Of a DNA stretch of 64,000 nucleotides, positions 60,477 to 64,000 are shown one piece after another; the stretch's first letter is position 1, and the number at the start of each line of letters is the position of its first letter. The notes beneath the pieces are model-generated. The model was not told where the DNA came from. It did no database searches and was given only the letters and a program-made list of their open reading frames with translations. The translations under genes and the position numbers were made by a program. Origin of the DNA: Arachnopeziza araneosa (lineage: Eukaryota > Ascomycota > Leotiomycetes > Helotiales > Arachnopezizaceae); contig QYAI01000032.1 in assembly GCA_003988855.1 (NCBI GenBank), positions 62,001 through 126,000 of the forward strand, read 5' to 3'.

Positions 60477-61271
60477 ATGCCTTCTACTCGCGTCATCATG
60501 CTGGCTCTCGCCCTACTCCTCGCCACTCTACTCCAGCTCACTTCGGCCACTCCAATTCCTACTCCAACCCGAGAATTGGAGGATCGAGCTGAGGACTGCC
60601 TTCCAAGCAGACCCGTCAAGGCTTCTCCTACCATGCCATTATCCGGAGGTGAGTTGCTATTCTTTTCCTCTTCCCAAACCTTTTCAAATCCTCTTGCCTT
60701 CAAAATCCTCTCTAACAACTGACTTGCAGATGCTACCGAACTCCCAACCACGAATCTCACACTCGCGTATGTTGCCATTGGTCATGGAACCCAGAACTAC
60801 ACGTGCGCTGGAGCCGGCGCAGCAGCTTCTTCTATCGGCGCTGTAGCCACTCTCTACGACGCCACCACGCTAGCTTACACCTCGGTTGCTACTCTCAATG
60901 AGATCCCCCCAATGGCAGCCTACATGCCCCTCTCTGCCTCCGGCCTCTACTATGCCAGTGGCATCTTCCCAGTCCTAGGACACCACTACTTCGATGCTGC
61001 CCTCACCCCTACATTCGACCTCACATCTGCCCATAAAATCCTCTTCGCAGGAAAGTCAGCCGATATCAAGGCCCCCTCTACCGCGAATGTTGGTCCAGAA
61101 AAGACAGGCGCAGTCGATTGGCTATTCCTCAAGGCTAAGCCAGCACCATATGTGAGTGTAGGCCTGTCGCAGGTTTATCGGATTGAGACGGCCGGTGGAG
61201 TGGCGCCTGCATGTACTGCAGCAGAAACCATTGTCGTACCATATGCTGCCGAATATTGGTTCTTTTTCTGA
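60477..61271 (+). CDS. secreted DUF3455 protein
   Basis: Two exons (60477-60648, 60730-61271) encode about 237 residues. The N-terminus (RVIMLALALLLATLLQLTSA) is a signal peptide followed by a short Pro/Thr-rich segment (TPIPTPTRE). The domain matches fungal DUF3455 proteins: LAYVAIGHGTQNYTC, GAVATLYDATTLAY, LGHHYFDAALTPTFDL, APSTANVGPEKTGAVDWLFLKA, and the terminal YRIETAGGVAPACTAAETIVVPYAAEYWFFF. Members are small extracellular proteins of unknown function, often induced during growth on plant or insect hosts; nothing here shows the inducer. Confidence 0.9.
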
Positions 61272-62117
61272 ATAAGTAATTGAGATATTGGGAGGGATGT
61301 GTTCTACTTGAAGGTAAATTATACCATAGATGGTAATATTTGTGGCGTTGGGGCGTACAAACATAACATGATGACAAAATCAAGTTTTCTGCTGAGTTGT
61401 AGAGCAAGAAACGGGCGCTAGTAAATAGCTGGGGATTGCATGATAAGAAAGGAGCGTAAATAAAAACTGTTCAAAATCCAGAGTGTAAAATTATCAGATT
61501 GAAATGTAAAGCACAGCAAAGTCAAACAACGAAATGCTGAGCTCAGCACGCGGCGCAGGAAACAAACCGGAAAGAAACAGGAATCGAAACCAAGAAGTAG
61601 TGGTTGCTTTGAAACTTCTCTTTAAAACTTCAATCATTCACAGCAACCAATTCTCCTTTAGGAAGAAGCCTTCTCCCCTACTATTCCTATCCCATTGAAG
61701 TAATTGAACATAAATACATGCAGTTTCAGAAACAAGGACAACGTGAAAAAAAGTCGGACAAGACGCAACGGAACAGAACAGAACCAAACTCACAATGTAG
61801 AAAGCTCCTGTTAAACTCGGCGAGACCTTTGATAGTGCCCGCCCCAGGCTGTGACTTTTCAGTCCATCATGTTGGGATGTGTGAGAAGAGATGCTGCGAG
61901 GTTTAGGAGGAGAAGGATTGCAAGATGAGGAGGTTGAGAACTTGAGAGTAGAGGTGGAAAGTAGACAATAAGAAAAGGGGGATATTTATATCATGGAATT
62001 CATTCCTTAAGAGATCTCTTCTCTTTTCTCTCCACCTGCTTCGTCCCATCAGTCTGCCATCCACCCAAGTAAATCCCTTTTCAAAAAACACATGTAAGAT
62101 CCAACCCAACCCTCTAT
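61272..62117. other. intergenic between convergent genes
   Basis: The 3' flanks of the DUF3455 and MAP kinase genes; nothing else recognised. Confidence 0.5.
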
Positions 62118-63559
62118 CTATCCGTGCATAGCATCCAATCCACCCTGCAAATCCTGCTCCAGTCCTCCAGCGCCTTGGCCATATGCCTCTTGAGGTCTCG
62201 GGTCCTCCGCACCCCAGCTCCCACCCCCGCCCTGAGGAATGGGCACCGCAGGGCCTTGACCAGTGCCTTGCTGGCCCGGTTGGATCCGTACATGCTGTCT
62301 GAATCGTGCAACTTCGTCTAGGATCATCTTGCGCATCTCGCCGACATCTTCGACAACTTCAAAGTCGAAATTGAAGGTTGTGGGACAGCCGGGTTCATCA
62401 GAGGCGTCGTGCCAGATGTGTAGGTAGGGGTGCTCGAGTGCCTGCTCGACAGAGATTCGTGATGAGGGATCGAAGGCTAGCATGTCGTTTAAGAGGTCCA
62501 AGGCGTCCGGGTTGGCGTTAGGGAAGAGACTGGGAAAGACGCGCTTTGCCATGTATGGTAGGTTGCGCACGTATTCTTGGGCTCGGGGGGAGCCGATACG
62601 GGAGAGCGTTTCCTCGTTCGGAGTCCCGAGGATGTGGAGAATTTGGTTCAGTTGGTCGACATAATCTCTGCCTTTGAAGAATGGACGGCCGCCGAGAAGT
62701 TCGGCCAGAATGCAGCCAACTGACCACACATCGACTATTGTCGTTAGCCGCAGTTCTGAATGATATGACGGAGGCACCTACTAGCTTTTGTGTAGCTCTG
62801 GAAGCTCAACATGATTTCTGGAGCACGGTACCATCTGGTAGCCACATATTCAGTCATGTATCCCGCATTCTCCTCAGGATCAACAGAGAAGCCTCTAGCT
62901 AGACCAAAATCACAAATCTTCAGCTCGCAATCGGCATTGACCAGCAAGTTTCCTGGCTTCAAATCACGGTGAAGGACGTTCGCAGAGTGGATATATTTCA
63001 GACCGCAGAGGATCTGGTAGATGAAAGATTGGAAATGGGCATCGGTGAGTGGTTGACCAGATCGAATGATGGCTGCGAGATCGCACTCCATAAGTTCTTT
63101 TTGTGAATTAGCAAATGGATTACATGATGTGTATGAACCATACCCTCATAGAGATAAGTCTCATTGAAGTTATCTGGTCGAGGAATATCCATATCATAGA
63201 GACATGTTATCTGCGAATATGAGCGTCTGCCTATCTTTGTGCGGGAGACTGGTATACATTACGATGGCCTCTGAAATGCTGAAGCAGCTTTATCTCTCGA
63301 AGAGCACGCTTTGCCAAAATCTTCTTGCTGAAGACATTGGTGACCTTCTTGATCGCAACTCCTTCCTGGGTTTGGGAATTGGTCGCCGCACTATGAGGCG
63401 AATCCGTCAGCTCAGAACCAGCTCTGCAGGTAAGAATGACTCTCACCAGACAATACCGTAAGCACCCTGGCCAAGCTCTTTTGTTACGGTATACCTCTCA
63501 TCAACAATGAAGTCCTGATTGAACACCTTGAACACTTTTCTGCCCTGCAAGTCTGACAT
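62118..63559 (-). CDS. cell wall integrity MAP kinase, Slt2/MpkA type
   Basis: Five exons (63559-63447, 63390-63258, 63210-63144, 63096-62782, 62734-62118) encode about 414 residues, the family length. Kinase landmarks: GQGAYG (30-35), catalytic Lys in VAIKK (52), HRDLKPGN (147-154), DFGL (167-170), activation loop TEY (186-188) and RWYRAPE. The TEY loop plus the long C-terminus (FNFDFEVVEDVGEMRKMILDE common-docking region, then Gln/Gly/Pro-rich tail) place it with Slt2/Mpk1, MpkA and Mps1, the terminal kinase of the Pkc1-Bck1-Mkk1 wall-stress cascade. In plant-pathogenic relatives this kinase is needed for wall repair and penetration. All introns are 46-56 nt. Confidence 0.96.
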
Positions 63560-64000
63560 GGTGTCGGAAGGGCGGAGGGCGCAATTCGTGATATGATGGT
63601 CAAGTCGAGGGGAGGAAGCGAAGATATGCGCACAGCTCTGCTTTCATCGACAGTCCCAGGAGCCCAAGGACGACTGCGCTGAAAGCTCGGTTGGGAGCAA
63701 ATGGATAACACTACTGGATCAGAGTTGAAGTATTCGTGCGTTGCAAGACAAAGAACTTGACCCGGCGGTACGGGCAGGCGACCAAGTCTTTATGCTCGTG
63801 CAAGTAAGAGAGGGCTGACGGCTGAAAGCAGTGCGGCTGGATGCAAGATTACTGTCTATCTTGCTGGCGACTTGGAAAAAGAAGGGAGGTAAGCCCTTGA
63901 TATGTGCCTCTGGCTCAGCTTCGGAGGGGAAGTGGGGTACCAGGATTGCAAATTGGCTCGACAAGCTGCTGAACGCCACAAGGCTGAGTGAGACGCTACC
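63560..64000. other. upstream region of the MAP kinase gene
   Basis: Promoter and 5' UTR of the MAP kinase are expected here. A minus-strand open frame at 63719-63979 is not supported. Confidence 0.45.

Overview
The window is nuclear DNA of a filamentous ascomycete (Pezizomycotina). The evidence is compact genes interrupted by 42-300 nt introns with GTAAGT-like donors and CTAAC-like branch points, together with family content typical of that group: an Slt2-type MAP kinase, Atg5, Tom70, an Nramp transporter, and But2, DUF3455 and UstYa-like proteins. The overall flavour suggests Leotiomycetes, but that is an inference and no marker here proves it. Exon structures were built by hand from frame, splice signals and family patterns; coordinates in the list are gene spans and exon boundaries are in the text.

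Layout. 1.7-6.2 kb: a small Rrn10-like gene divergent from a CSA/ERCC8-like WD40 repair gene, then a convergent drug-type MFS transporter. 8.1-12.1 kb: a six-exon predicted multi-pass membrane protein and ATG5. 14.7-24.1 kb: a coiled-coil protein, a sugar transporter, a secreted But2-domain protein and a Vba/Fnx-like MFS transporter. 26.8-33.7 kb: a very large gene in which a C5-DNA methyltransferase, a RING finger and a SNF2 helicase are fused, the architecture of DNMT5. It lies between two gene-poor stretches of about 2.7 and 3.7 kb. 37.5-44.7 kb: a 2H phosphoesterase, ribosomal protein eL42, a cytochrome P450 with two in-frame stops, and a SAP-like membrane protein. 47-57 kb: a pepsin-like protease, a CaCA-family cation exchanger, an Nramp metal transporter, a UstYa-like protein and TOM70. 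60-63.6 kb: a secreted DUF3455 protein and the cell-wall-integrity MAP kinase.

Most genes are unrelated housekeeping or accessory functions and no biosynthetic cluster or operon-like unit is evident. The most notable element is the DNMT5 gene, an ATP-driven maintenance-type DNA methyltransferase. It carries two in-frame minisatellites, an unusual motif IV and an ambiguous base that breaks the frame of its N-terminal exon. Upstream of it are diverged tandem duplications. I see no rRNA, confident tRNA, CRISPR array or intact transposon.
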